A DNA stretch of 64,000 nt from Bin87 sp965207585 (GTDB lineage: Bacteria; Chloroflexota; Dehalococcoidia; Lucifugimonadales; UBA3495), in contig CBDBMT010000003.1 of assembly GCA_965207585.1 (NCBI GenBank), forward strand, positions 3,038,001-3,102,000, read 5' to 3'. The position numbers and the translations under genes were made by a program. The notes beneath the pieces were generated by a model, which was not told where the DNA came from, made no database searches, and saw nothing but the letters and a program-made list of their open reading frames with translations. Shown one piece after another: positions 51,386 through 59,755 of this stretch (its first letter is position 1; every line of letters starts with the position of its first letter).

Positions 51386-52688
51386 CCGCGACGCCCCGGC
51401 GACCCTGGTTGCCCTGATCAATTCGCTGAACCCGGAAGTGGCGTCCGTCCTGGAACACGCGCTGGCCGGCGCCGACGTCTCTGTCGAACAGGCTGACTTG
51501 CTGTTCTCCACTGCCGGCCCGGAATTCACCGCCATGACCATGGTGGCGGACGAATTGCGCCGTCGCGCGGTGGGTGATCTGGTGACCTACGTGGTCAACC
51601 GGAACATCAACTTCACCAACGTGTGCATCAAGCGCTGTGGCTTCTGCGCCTTTAGCCGCGATTTCCGGGAGGAAGAAGGCTACTTCCTGCCAGTGAATGA
51701 AATCATCCGCCGCGCCAGGGAAGCCCAGGACTACGGCGCCACCGAGGTTTGCGTCCAGGCCGGCCTGCCTCCGCAGATGGAAGGCGACCTCTACATCCGA
51801 CTGTGCGAGGCCATCAAGGAAGAGCTGCCGGACATGCACGTTCACGGGTTTTCCCCGGAGGAAGTGCTGTACGGTTCGATCCGGTCCAAGTGCACCATCC
51901 GCGAGTACCTCCAGGGACTGAAAGATGCTGGCGTGGGCAGCCTGCCGGGAACCTCCGCCGAGGTCTTGGACCAGGAACTCCGCGACATCATCTCCCCCGG
52001 CCGGATCACCGTTGACCAGTGGATCGAAGTGATTACCAACGCTCACGATTTGGGCATCCCCACCACTTCGACGGTGATGTTCGGACACCGGGAAACCAAC
52101 GCTCAGATTGTGCGACACATCGCCCTGCTCCGTGACATCCAGCAGCAGACCGGCGGATTCACCGAGTTCGTCCCGCTGAGTTTCGTCGCATCCGAGGCCC
52201 CCATGTACCTCAAGGGCACTGTTGAAGACGTCCGCTCCGGGCCAACGGGCATGGACGTCATCAAGGTGCACGCCATCGCCCGGATCATGCTCAACAACTG
52301 GATCCCCAATATCCAGGCTTCCTGGGTGAAAGAGGGTAGCCGGATGTCTCAACTGCTGCTGACCGCCGGAGTCAACGACCTGGGCGGTACGTTGATCAAC
52401 GAGAGCATCTCGACCTCGGCGGGAGCCATGCACGGCCAGCTCATGCGTCCCTCCGAGTTCCGGGCCATGATCCGTGAGGCCGGTCGAACCCCGGCCGAGC
52501 GATTCACCACCTACGGCCTCCGCCGGGTGTACAGCGACTCCGACGAAGCCCTGGATCCGCTGGACTTGGTGGGTGACAACGTGGAGGAGATTTTCGGCTC
52601 CTACAACCAACTGGTGCAGATGGAATCCTACCGCTTTGAGCATCCCCGCGCTCAGCGGGAACGGAACGCCGTGCAGCAGACGGTCTAG
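51369..52688 (+). CDS. cofH: FO synthase subunit 2 (CofH)
   Basis: This 439-residue radical SAM protein links tyrosine to the ribityl-diaminouracil ring in FO synthesis. Cys86, Cys90 and Cys93 (VCIKRCGFCAFSRD) bind the cluster; EVCVQAGLPPQMEG and HVHGFSPEEVLYG follow as in the MqnC/CofH family. It overlaps cofG by 17 bases. The F420 context separates it from the menaquinone enzyme MqnC. Confidence 0.95.
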   Translation: MSTATDRDAPATLVALINSLNPEVASVLEHALAGADVSVEQADLLFSTAGPEFTAMTMVADELRRRAVGDLVTYVVNRNINFTNVCIKRCGFCAFSRDFREEEGYFLPVNEIIRRAREAQDYGATEVCVQAGLPPQMEGDLYIRLCEAIKEELPDMHVHGFSPEEVLYGSIRSKCTIREYLQGLKDAGVGSLPGTSAEVLDQELRDIISPGRITVDQWIEVITNAHDLGIPTTSTVMFGHRETNAQIVRHIALLRDIQQQTGGFTEFVPLSFVASEAPMYLKGTVEDVRSGPTGMDVIKVHAIARIMLNNWIPNIQASWVKEGSRMSQLLLTAGVNDLGGTLINESISTSAGAMHGQLMRPSEFRAMIREAGRTPAERFTTYGLRRVYSDSDEALDPLDLVGDNVEEIFGSYNQLVQMESYRFEHPRAQRERNAVQQTV

Positions 52689-52691
52689 CCG

Positions 52692-53654
52692 GTGACCGGA
52701 TTGAACAACGGGCTGGTGCTCGCCCTGGCCGGCGGCGTCGGCGGGGCGAAGCTGGCATTGGGGTTGTCCCGTATCCTGCCCCCGGAGCGGCTGGCCATCG
52801 TCGTCAACACCGGCGACGACGAGCAGTTCCATGGCCTGCACGTGTCGCCTGACGTGGATACGATGACCTACACCCTTTCGGGCCTGTATAATCCCGAAAC
52901 CGGTTGGGGCATCGATGGCGACACCTTCGAAACGTTGCAGATGCTGAACCTCCTGGGCGCCGACACCTGGTTCAATCTGGGCAGCCGCGATTTCGCCATG
53001 CACATCCGACGCACCGAACTGCTCACCCAAGGGTCTTCGTTAAGCCAGGTCACTGCCCAATTGACCGCGAATCTGGGCATCCATCACGCCATCATCCCTA
53101 TGAGCGATCAGCCCGTGCGCACGGTACTCGATACCGACGTTGGCACCCTGTCGATGCAGGAATACTTCGTCAAGAGACGCGCCGAACCTGTGGTGCGATC
53201 AATCAGTTACGCAGGAGCGGAGGACGCCCAGCCGTCTCCCGGATTTGCTTCGGCCCTAAATGCGGCGACGGCAATCATCATTTGCCCATCCAACCCGTTC
53301 CTCAGCGTGGCGCCCATCCTGGCGATCCCGGGCGTCCGTGACGCCATAGCAGACCGCCATGCGCCTCGCGTGGCCGTCAGTCCCATCGTCGGTGGCGCCG
53401 CCGTGCGTGGTCCCGCCGGCAAGATCATGCAGGAACTGGGAGCGGACGTGTCTGCGGTCGGTGTGGCGCGGGAGTACCGCGAAATCTGCGATGTCCTGGT
53501 GCTAGACTCCCAGGACTCGGATTTGGTGGAGGCAGTTGGCGCGGAAGGGGTCGAAGCCGCCGTGATGCCGACGATTATGCAGACCGACGATGACAAAGTT
53601 CAGCTCGCCGAGCGCGTGCTCGCGTTGGCTGCCGACCTGGAGAACCGACGATGA
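52692..53654 (+). CDS. cofD: 2-phospho-L-lactate transferase (CofD/FbiA)
   Basis: This 320-residue enzyme transfers the phospholactyl or phosphoenolpyruvyl group to FO, making F420-0. It has ALAGGVGGAKLALGL at the start, NTGDDEQFHGLHVSPDVDT, and IICPSNPFLSVAPIL. GTG 52692 follows the cofH stop by 3 bases, so it is probably translationally coupled. It overlaps cofC by 4 bases. Confidence 0.95.
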   Translation: MTGLNNGLVLALAGGVGGAKLALGLSRILPPERLAIVVNTGDDEQFHGLHVSPDVDTMTYTLSGLYNPETGWGIDGDTFETLQMLNLLGADTWFNLGSRDFAMHIRRTELLTQGSSLSQVTAQLTANLGIHHAIIPMSDQPVRTVLDTDVGTLSMQEYFVKRRAEPVVRSISYAGAEDAQPSPGFASALNAATAIIICPSNPFLSVAPILAIPGVRDAIADRHAPRVAVSPIVGGAAVRGPAGKIMQELGADVSAVGVAREYREICDVLVLDSQDSDLVEAVGAEGVEAAVMPTIMQTDDDKVQLAERVLALAADLENRR

Positions 53655-54343
53655 TGACCGATGCGCCCGATCAAGCCAATCCCACCGTCGTGCCGGTGGT
53701 GCCCATGAAACCGCTGGCGGATTGCAAGACCCGGTTGTCCCGAGTCATGGGTCCCGAAGATCGCGCCGACCTGACGATGGGGATGTTCCGGCGTGTCCTG
53801 CTGGCCATCCGAGGCGCCGGCGTCGATCCCTTCTGGGTGGTAGGTGGCGATGACCGCATCCGGAACATGGCGCGCACCCTTGGCGCCAATTGGATGGAAG
53901 ACCTCGGCCGCAACCTCAACGACACCATAACCAAGTCCTTTGAAAGCGCTCGCATGCGTGGAGTGTCAGCGCTGTATCTGCCAGGGGACCTGCCATTCAT
54001 CAGGCCCGGCGACATCCACCAGCTGATCCGCAGCGCAGAGCACCAGCATAACGTAACGCTGTCCCCGGCTCGTCGGGACGGAGGAACTAACGCGATCCTG
54101 GTTCCCTATGATCTGATACCGTATTTCCGTCCGGAACTCGGCAACAACAGCTTCCGCAAGCACGTGGGCACTGCAGCGCGCATGGGCGTCTCGGTAGCGT
54201 TCTATTACAGCCAGGGAATGGGTTTCGACCTTGATGACGGCTCGGACGTTGAAGAATATGAGCACATGGAGCCGGGTCTGCTGACGCGCCTTCTTGGTCG
54301 TGAGCCCAGATCCCTGAACCTGACCAGCCTGGAGATTCGCTAA
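53651..54343 (+). CDS. cofC: 2-phospholactate/PEP guanylyltransferase (CofC/FbiD)
   Basis: This 230-residue nucleotidyltransferase activates phospholactate or PEP with GTP for CofD. It has VPMKPLADCKTRLS near the start, ALYLPGDLPFIRPGDI with metal-binding Asp, and DGGTNAILVPYD. The start ATG overlaps cofD (ATGATGA). CofE, the F420 glutamate ligase, is not in this window. Confidence 0.93.
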   Translation: MMTDAPDQANPTVVPVVPMKPLADCKTRLSRVMGPEDRADLTMGMFRRVLLAIRGAGVDPFWVVGGDDRIRNMARTLGANWMEDLGRNLNDTITKSFESARMRGVSALYLPGDLPFIRPGDIHQLIRSAEHQHNVTLSPARRDGGTNAILVPYDLIPYFRPELGNNSFRKHVGTAARMGVSVAFYYSQGMGFDLDDGSDVEEYEHMEPGLLTRLLGREPRSLNLTSLEIR

Positions 54344-54346
54344 CCT

Positions 54347-55333
54347 ATGGCGACAAACGTTCAGTTGGGTTGCCTCCTGCCCACGCGCGGCCTCCTGCTG
54401 GCTGACCGCAAACCCACTGATGCCGAAACCGTTCTCCGCTTGGCGACATGGGCCGAAGAGGCCGGGATGGATTCCGTGTGGGTGGGGGACAGCCTCACTG
54501 CAAAGCCTCGTCTGGAAGCCATGACTACCCTTGCGGCCATCGCCGCCCGCACCAGCCGAGTGCGTCTCGGGACCGCGGTGATGCTCATGGCCCTGCGTCA
54601 TCCCGTTCTGTTGGCCCAGATGATGGGCACCGTCGACCTCATCTCCGGTGGACGATTGCAGTTGGGCGTTGGCGTCGGCGGAGCGTTCAACGGGATGCAG
54701 CAGGCGGAGTGGCGGAACGCTGACGTCCCGCAGCGTACACGCGCGCGGCGACTGGAGGAAATGCTCGAGGTGGTCAAGGGCCTGGGAACAGGCAAGCCCT
54801 TTTCCTACGAAGGCCGTCATTTCCAAATGGATGACGTCATCATGGAACCCACACCCGTTCAACCTGATGGTGTTCCCGTGTATTTGGGCGTCCACTGGCA
54901 CGGTCGCGGTGACGGACAGGGGGCGCAGCGCGAACGACAGGCTCGTCGCGCCGCCCGCCTCGCCGATGGGGCCATCTCCATTTCAGCTACCCCTGAAGAA
55001 CTTGTCGACCTCAGAGACACTGTGCGCGGCTACTGCGCTGAGTACGAGCGGGATCCCGATGCACTGTCCACTGTAATGTATCTCACCGTCAACCTCGACG
55101 AAGACGTGGCCAGGGCGGAAGCGGAGGCCGAGGACTGGCTGCTGGGTTACTACGGGGCAAATATCTGGGGTGACCGCTGGGGACCTTTCGGTGACGCGGA
55201 GCGCGTGCGTGAGCGCATCCACGCCTATGCGGAGGCCGGCGCGGACCAGGTGATCGTGCGCTTCGCCACCTACCGCCAGGAAGAGCAGATGCAGGTATTC
55301 CTGGAGCAGGTCGCTCCCTACTTCCGCCGATAA
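54347..55333 (+). CDS. LLM class F420-dependent oxidoreductase
   Basis: This 328-residue luciferase-like TIM-barrel protein has GMDSVWVGDSLTAKPRLEAM, SRVRLGTAVMLMALRHPVLLA and SGGRLQLGVGVGG, all typical of F420-dependent members. It starts 3 bases after cofC, which supports F420 as its cofactor. Compared with the monooxygenase at 6162, it is shorter and lacks the SsuD insert. The substrate is unknown. Confidence 0.88.
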   Translation: MATNVQLGCLLPTRGLLLADRKPTDAETVLRLATWAEEAGMDSVWVGDSLTAKPRLEAMTTLAAIAARTSRVRLGTAVMLMALRHPVLLAQMMGTVDLISGGRLQLGVGVGGAFNGMQQAEWRNADVPQRTRARRLEEMLEVVKGLGTGKPFSYEGRHFQMDDVIMEPTPVQPDGVPVYLGVHWHGRGDGQGAQRERQARRAARLADGAISISATPEELVDLRDTVRGYCAEYERDPDALSTVMYLTVNLDEDVARAEAEAEDWLLGYYGANIWGDRWGPFGDAERVRERIHAYAEAGADQVIVRFATYRQEEQMQVFLEQVAPYFRR

Positions 55334-55334
55334 A

Positions 55335-55430
55335 TTGTCAGAAGCAGGATTTTCAAGATTATTGGATTGGCGGGATTGGGGAATGTAATCCAGAAAAATC
55401 CCAAAATCCGGTAAATCCTGATTCTGACAA
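55335..55430. repeat. 96-bp palindromic interspersed element
   Basis: Left end TTGTCAGAAGCAGGATTT and right end AAATCCTGATTCTGACAA are near-exact inverses, with an inner ATCCAGAAAAATCC against GGATTGGCGGGATT. It is AT-richer than its surroundings, non-coding, between the LLM and fabI genes. Its outer ends TTGTCA match the 110-bp element, but the body is unrelated. Confidence 0.75.
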
Positions 55431-55452
55431 TACCCCTATACGAGGTAACTCC

Positions 55453-56226
55453 GTGTTTCCGATAGATTTGACTGGCCGCAATGCGGTCATTTTTGGTGTC
55501 GCCAACGACCGCAGCATCGCGTGGGCCATCGCCCGCACTCTTGCCGACGCTGGCGCGCGCATCGCCCTGACCTATCAGAATGAACGTTTGCAGAGCCGGG
55601 TCGCCCGCCTGGCCGAGACGCTGGACGATCCGGTCCTCGTGCAGTGCGACGCTTCTGACGACGGCCAGATCCAGTCGGTGTTTGACGCCATCGGTGACCA
55701 GATGGGCTCGTTGTCCATCCTCGTGCACAGCATCGCCTTCGCTAACCGGGATGATCTCGCCGGCCGTCTCGCGGACACCGGTCGCGATGGTTTTCGCATG
55801 GCCCTGGAGATCAGCGCCTTCACCCTTCTGCCCATGGTTCGCCACGCGGCGCCGCTGATGACCGATGGCGGAAGCGTCATCACCATGACCTTCCACGCCT
55901 CCAGCCGCGTTTATCCGGGTTACAACGTCATGGGGACGGCCAAGGCAGCCCTGGAGCACGAAGTCCGGCAGCTGGCCTATGAGTACGGGGGCGACAACAT
56001 TCGCGTCAACGCCATATCCGCCGGCCCAGTGGACACCCTGGCCGCCAGAGGGATCAGTGGTTTCCTGGATATGCGTCGCACCCACGCCGAAAAGGCGCCC
56101 CTGGGACGCAATATCACCGCGGACGAGGTGGCGCAGACGGCGCTCTTTCTTTGCAGCGACCTGTCCAGCGGGGTAACCGGAAGCGTCCTTCCGGTGGACG
56201 CCGGCTACCACATCATGGCAGTCTGA
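55453..56226 (+). CDS. fabI: Enoyl-[acyl-carrier-protein] reductase (FabI)
   Basis: This 257-residue short-chain dehydrogenase completes each fatty acid elongation cycle with NADH. It shows NAVIFGVANDRSIAWAIAR (FabI-type GxxxxxSIAW), LVHSIAF, and YPGYNVMGTAKAALE (Tyr and Lys of Y-x6-K), RVNAISAGPVDTLAARGI. GTG 55453 follows GAGGT. It is transcribed after the palindromic element, maybe independently of the F420 genes. Confidence 0.94.
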   Translation: MFPIDLTGRNAVIFGVANDRSIAWAIARTLADAGARIALTYQNERLQSRVARLAETLDDPVLVQCDASDDGQIQSVFDAIGDQMGSLSILVHSIAFANRDDLAGRLADTGRDGFRMALEISAFTLLPMVRHAAPLMTDGGSVITMTFHASSRVYPGYNVMGTAKAALEHEVRQLAYEYGGDNIRVNAISAGPVDTLAARGISGFLDMRRTHAEKAPLGRNITADEVAQTALFLCSDLSSGVTGSVLPVDAGYHIMAV

Positions 56227-56237
56227 ACGCTGGAGAC

Positions 56238-57005
56238 TTAGATCGCTTCCAGTTGCTGGCGGTCGGCTGCAGCCTTGTCGCTGAGCCCCAGTTCCGTATA
56301 GGCGCGGGCGCGGTTCGCCCAAGCTTCCCGGTAACGGGGATCCAGGGCGATGGCCTTGGTAAACTGATCCACTGCCTCGCGTACCCTTCCCTGGTTGAAC
56401 AGTGATAGTCCCAGCTCGGTCATGCCGGCCGCGGTGAGCGGTCGGGTGATGGTCAGCGGAGCCATTGAAAATGCGGGCGCTGGTTCAGGCTCGGGTGATG
56501 TGGCGTGGGCCGGTGACGGCTCGGCTTCGTTCACTTGCTGCGACGCCATCACCGGTTCTGGGGCCGGCGGCGCATTAGCATCGGCAGCTGGCCCGCGTTG
56601 CTCGACGCTGTCCGCAGCTCCGGCGCTTTGCGCGCTGGTTGATTCGGCGCTGTCGGGCGCCGCCGCGGTGGTGTCCGTCGTGGCATAGGGACGGGTCAGT
56701 TCCCAGCCGCAGTTGGTGCAGAAAGTGGGGCCCGCTTCGTGGGAGTGCTGGCAGCGGGGGCATGGGGTCATCCCCTCTTGTCCCCCGTCGGTGGCGACCG
56801 AACGACGCGCCGGCATGAATACCAACGCCAGCATGGGCAGCATGCAAAGTACGGTAATCCATTCTGGGAAAATGTCGAGCAGGCCCACCGCCGGAATGGC
56901 CGCTACGCCACCCCAAACCAAAGCGCTGCGTCCTTTGTTCCGCGCAAGCCTGGCGGTCCAGAGCACCACAAACAGCAGAGACAGGATTTGAAGGATTATG
57001 CTCAT
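56238..57005 (-). CDS. Membrane protein with zinc ribbon and TPR
   Basis: This protein of about 255 residues starts with two membrane segments (SIILQILSLLFVVLW; ALVWGGVAAIPAVGLL, plus WITVLCMLPMLALVF), then a zinc ribbon (CPRCQHSHEAGPTFCTNC), a long Ala/Pro/Glu linker and a C-terminal TPR (ELGLSLFNQGRVREAVDQFTKAIALDPRY). ATG 57005 is chosen because a TATAAT box overlaps the alternative ATG 57035. The role is unknown; it may assemble complexes at the membrane. Confidence 0.75.
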   Translation of the reverse strand: MSIILQILSLLFVVLWTARLARNKGRSALVWGGVAAIPAVGLLDIFPEWITVLCMLPMLALVFMPARRSVATDGGQEGMTPCPRCQHSHEAGPTFCTNCGWELTRPYATTDTTAAAPDSAESTSAQSAGAADSVEQRGPAADANAPPAPEPVMASQQVNEAEPSPAHATSPEPEPAPAFSMAPLTITRPLTAAGMTELGLSLFNQGRVREAVDQFTKAIALDPRYREAWANRARAYTELGLSDKAAADRQQLEAI

Positions 57006-57035
57006 CAGCACCCGTAAAGCGATGGTTCCGCCCAT

Positions 57036-57065
57036 ATTATAGCGGGATTGCAGTGTTGGCGGCAA
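57036..57065 (-). promoter_or_regulatory. Promoter of the zinc-ribbon/TPR gene
   Basis: On the minus strand TTGCCG (57065-57060) and, after 18 bases, a perfect TATAAT (57041-57036). Its position rules out ATG 57035 as the start codon. Confidence 0.6.
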
Positions 57066-57226
57066 ACCAGGACGCGCACAGCATGACGCAGCCATGGCAA
57101 CGCATTTCAAATTGACAGTTTTGCCTGCGCGATGCTATCGTGCAAACGCAATTTTCCGCACTCAAACGGTATTATTTGGCGCCGGCAGCAGTTCCCGGTC
57201 GCCCTCGCGTGGGAGGGAAAACTCAC

Positions 57227-58405
57227 ATGGATTTGACCATTTCTGTGCTCAAAGCGGACGTCGGTTCGATTGGTGGCCACACCAAACCGTCGGATCGCAT
57301 GATGGACGCAGTGCGTTCGGCCGCGGATCAAGCCATCCGCGACGGCCTGCTCATCGATGCTTACGTCGGCCACACCGGCGACGATATCTGCATCACCAGT
57401 ACGCACACCCGGGGCGATAACGACGATGCAGTCCACCAGTTTGCTTGGAACTCGTTCCTGGAAGCAACCGAAATCGCTCGCCAGTACGGTCTGTACGGCG
57501 CTGGCCAGGACCTTCTCGTCGACGCTCCATCCGGCAACATTCGAGGCGCCGGTCCCGCTGTTGCGGAGATAACCTTCGATCACGATCCGATCAAGACCAA
57601 CCCTATCCGACCGGCCGAGTCTTTCTTCGTTCTTGCCGCTGACAAATGCGGACCCGGCGCGTATAACCTCCCGACGTTCCTGGGTTTCGCCGACCCCATG
57701 TACTGTGCCGGCCTGATGCTTCCCCGCCTGGGCGAAGGCTTTACGTTCAACATCATCGACATGGACAACACCGACGGCGACAGCATCATCTCGCTGAACG
57801 CCCCCGAGGACTACTACCGGATCACGGTCCTCCTTCGCGACAACGAGCGTTTCGCCATTGAGAGCGTAACTTCCCGCTACTCGGGCCAGACCGCTGCGGC
57901 CATCTCGGCGACGCGGCTGCACAACATCGCCGGCAGTTACACCGGAAAGGACGACCCGGTGGCCGTGGTACGGAACCAGGGCATCTTCCCGGCTCCCGAG
58001 GAACTGATCTCGCCGTACACCAAGGCCCACTACATCGGCGGGGACGCGCGCGGCTCCCACGTCATGCCCCTGATGCCCGTTCCCATCAACACCGCGGTGA
58101 CGGGCATGTACTGCCTGCCGCTGGTTTCCTGCGTGGGCTTCAGCATCAATCCCGAGGGCAAGTTCTCCGAGTCCTCCACGGATTTCTTCGACAACCCGGC
58201 TTGGGACTACACCCGTCAACTGGCCCAGGAGAAGGGCATCGCCATGCGCTCCCAAGGGTGGTCCGGCGCGGCCATGCTCCCCTACGGCGAGTTGGAATAC
58301 TCGGGATTCCGCCAGAGCATTGGCGACTTGGTGGCCCGGTTTGCGATCCGCACCAACGGACACCAGCCGGCCGCCCAGCCCGTGGCTTCGGGCGACGACG
58401 ATTAG
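57227..58405 (+). CDS. Bifunctional fructose-1,6-bisphosphate aldolase/phosphatase
   Basis: This 392-residue class V FBPase is a gluconeogenic enzyme making fructose-6-phosphate from triose phosphates. It shows TISVLKADVGSIGGHTKPSD, HTGDDICITSTHTRG (metal ligands), GAGQDLLVDAPSGN and YIGGDARGSHVMPL, and ends near the usual length. GGGAGGG precedes ATG 57227. This enzyme is typical of archaea and of deep-branching or autotrophic bacteria. A terminator follows. Confidence 0.95.
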   Translation: MDLTISVLKADVGSIGGHTKPSDRMMDAVRSAADQAIRDGLLIDAYVGHTGDDICITSTHTRGDNDDAVHQFAWNSFLEATEIARQYGLYGAGQDLLVDAPSGNIRGAGPAVAEITFDHDPIKTNPIRPAESFFVLAADKCGPGAYNLPTFLGFADPMYCAGLMLPRLGEGFTFNIIDMDNTDGDSIISLNAPEDYYRITVLLRDNERFAIESVTSRYSGQTAAAISATRLHNIAGSYTGKDDPVAVVRNQGIFPAPEELISPYTKAHYIGGDARGSHVMPLMPVPINTAVTGMYCLPLVSCVGFSINPEGKFSESSTDFFDNPAWDYTRQLAQEKGIAMRSQGWSGAAMLPYGELEYSGFRQSIGDLVARFAIRTNGHQPAAQPVASGDDD

Positions 58406-58427
58406 CTGGTAGACATCGCCAATATTC

Positions 58428-58459
58428 AGGGGCGGGTTTTCACCCGCCCCTGGTTTGTT
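58428..58459 (+). terminator. Rho-independent terminator after FBP aldolase/phosphatase
   Basis: AGGGGCGGGT at 58428-58437 pairs perfectly with ACCCGCCCCT at 58442-58451 with a 4-base loop, then GGTTTGTT. It lies between convergent genes. Confidence 0.75.
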
Positions 58460-58494
58460 ATACGTCTCTCGGCACTATGGGCCGATGGAGCGTA

Positions 58495-59682
58495 TCAGCC
58501 CGCGAATATTCCGTTCCGCTCGAATATCGCCGCCAGTTCCGCTATGCCGTCGGACACGGTTTGCGCCGTCGGATGGCCAAAACACAGCCGCATCATATTC
58601 GCGCCATTCCCCTCAGGAGAGAACATCGTGCCGTTGTAGTAGCCGACGCCTTCGCTGAATGACTGCTCCTGGAAGCTGGCCAGGTCCGTGCCTTCGGGCA
58701 TGGTCACCCACAGGTAGAGGCCGCCCTCGGGTTTCGACCAGGTGGCGCGGTTGCCGAAGTGCTCGCCTAGAGCGGCCAGCATCGCGTCGCGCTTAACCCG
58801 GAGGGCCTGGTTTTCATCGTCGATGTGGTCGTACATGTGGTTGCGCAGGTACTCTTCAATCGCTAAAGCGGCGAACTGATTCACCCCGCCGGATTTGAAG
58901 CTGAGCGCCCTTTCCCGCACCACCTCCGGCGCAACCAGGTAGCCCATGCGCACACCGGGAGCGATGATCTTGGACATCGACCCTACATACAGGACGCCCC
59001 CGCTGTCGTCCATGCTGCTGATGGACGTCACATCCTCACCCTCGAACCGCAGGTCGACATAACAGTCATCTTCCAGAATTGGAACTCCGTGGCTCTGGCA
59101 GACTTCCAGCATGCGCTGGCGCCGTTCCAGAGTGGTGGTCCATCCCAAGGGGTTCTGGAAGGTGGGAATGGTGTACAGGAACTTGACCCGCCGGCCCGCC
59201 GCATGCTGCGCTCGGATAGTCTCGTCCAGCGCCTCCGGGATGATCCCGTCATCGTCGCACTTGACGCCGACCACGTTCGCGCTCCACAGACGCATCTGCC
59301 TCATCGTCCCGAGATAGACGTATTCCTCGGTGAGCAGTACATCGCCGGGGTCGGTCATCGCCTGGATCAGCATGTTGATGGCTTCGCCCGAGCCCGAGGT
59401 CAGCACGATGTCGTCGGGTGTGACCTCCATCTGCCGGTCCCGGCGCAACTTGTCGGCCACCAGCTCGCGCAGCGGGGGATAGCCGGCGGCCACGGGGTAG
59501 TAGGCCAGGTCTCGCCCTTCCCGCTCCAGTGCGACGCTCAAGGACTCGACGAGGCCGGTCAGCGGGAGCGTGTCCGGGTCCGGGTAGGCAACGGCGAAGT
59601 CATACCGGGCGTGCCGGTTCGCGCCGCGCGTGGTGATCGGGGCCCGTTCCGCGAAGAGGCCGTCGTAGTTGAACTCGCTCAT
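58495..59682 (-). CDS. PLP-dependent aminotransferase (LysN/MocR-like)
   Basis: This 395-residue aminotransferase has YYPVAAGYPPLRELVADKL, DIVLTSGSGEAINMLIQ, YTIPTFQNPLGWTTTLERR, ILEDDCYVDLRFEG and VGSMSKIIAPGVRMGYL with the Schiff-base Lys. ATG 59682 has GGGAGG upstream. It is a paralogue of 4856-6067. It lies 73 bases after aspS and shares its direction. The substrate is unknown. Confidence 0.88.
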   Translation of the reverse strand: MSEFNYDGLFAERAPITTRGANRHARYDFAVAYPDPDTLPLTGLVESLSVALEREGRDLAYYPVAAGYPPLRELVADKLRRDRQMEVTPDDIVLTSGSGEAINMLIQAMTDPGDVLLTEEYVYLGTMRQMRLWSANVVGVKCDDDGIIPEALDETIRAQHAAGRRVKFLYTIPTFQNPLGWTTTLERRQRMLEVCQSHGVPILEDDCYVDLRFEGEDVTSISSMDDSGGVLYVGSMSKIIAPGVRMGYLVAPEVVRERALSFKSGGVNQFAALAIEEYLRNHMYDHIDDENQALRVKRDAMLAALGEHFGNRATWSKPEGGLYLWVTMPEGTDLASFQEQSFSEGVGYYNGTMFSPEGNGANMMRLCFGHPTAQTVSDGIAELAAIFERNGIFAG

Positions 59683-59755
59683 CGGTTGTCCTCCCTTGCG
59701 GGCAGTTGATGCGTTGGACGCGGAACCACACCCGGCGGCGTCGGTTCCGCGAACA

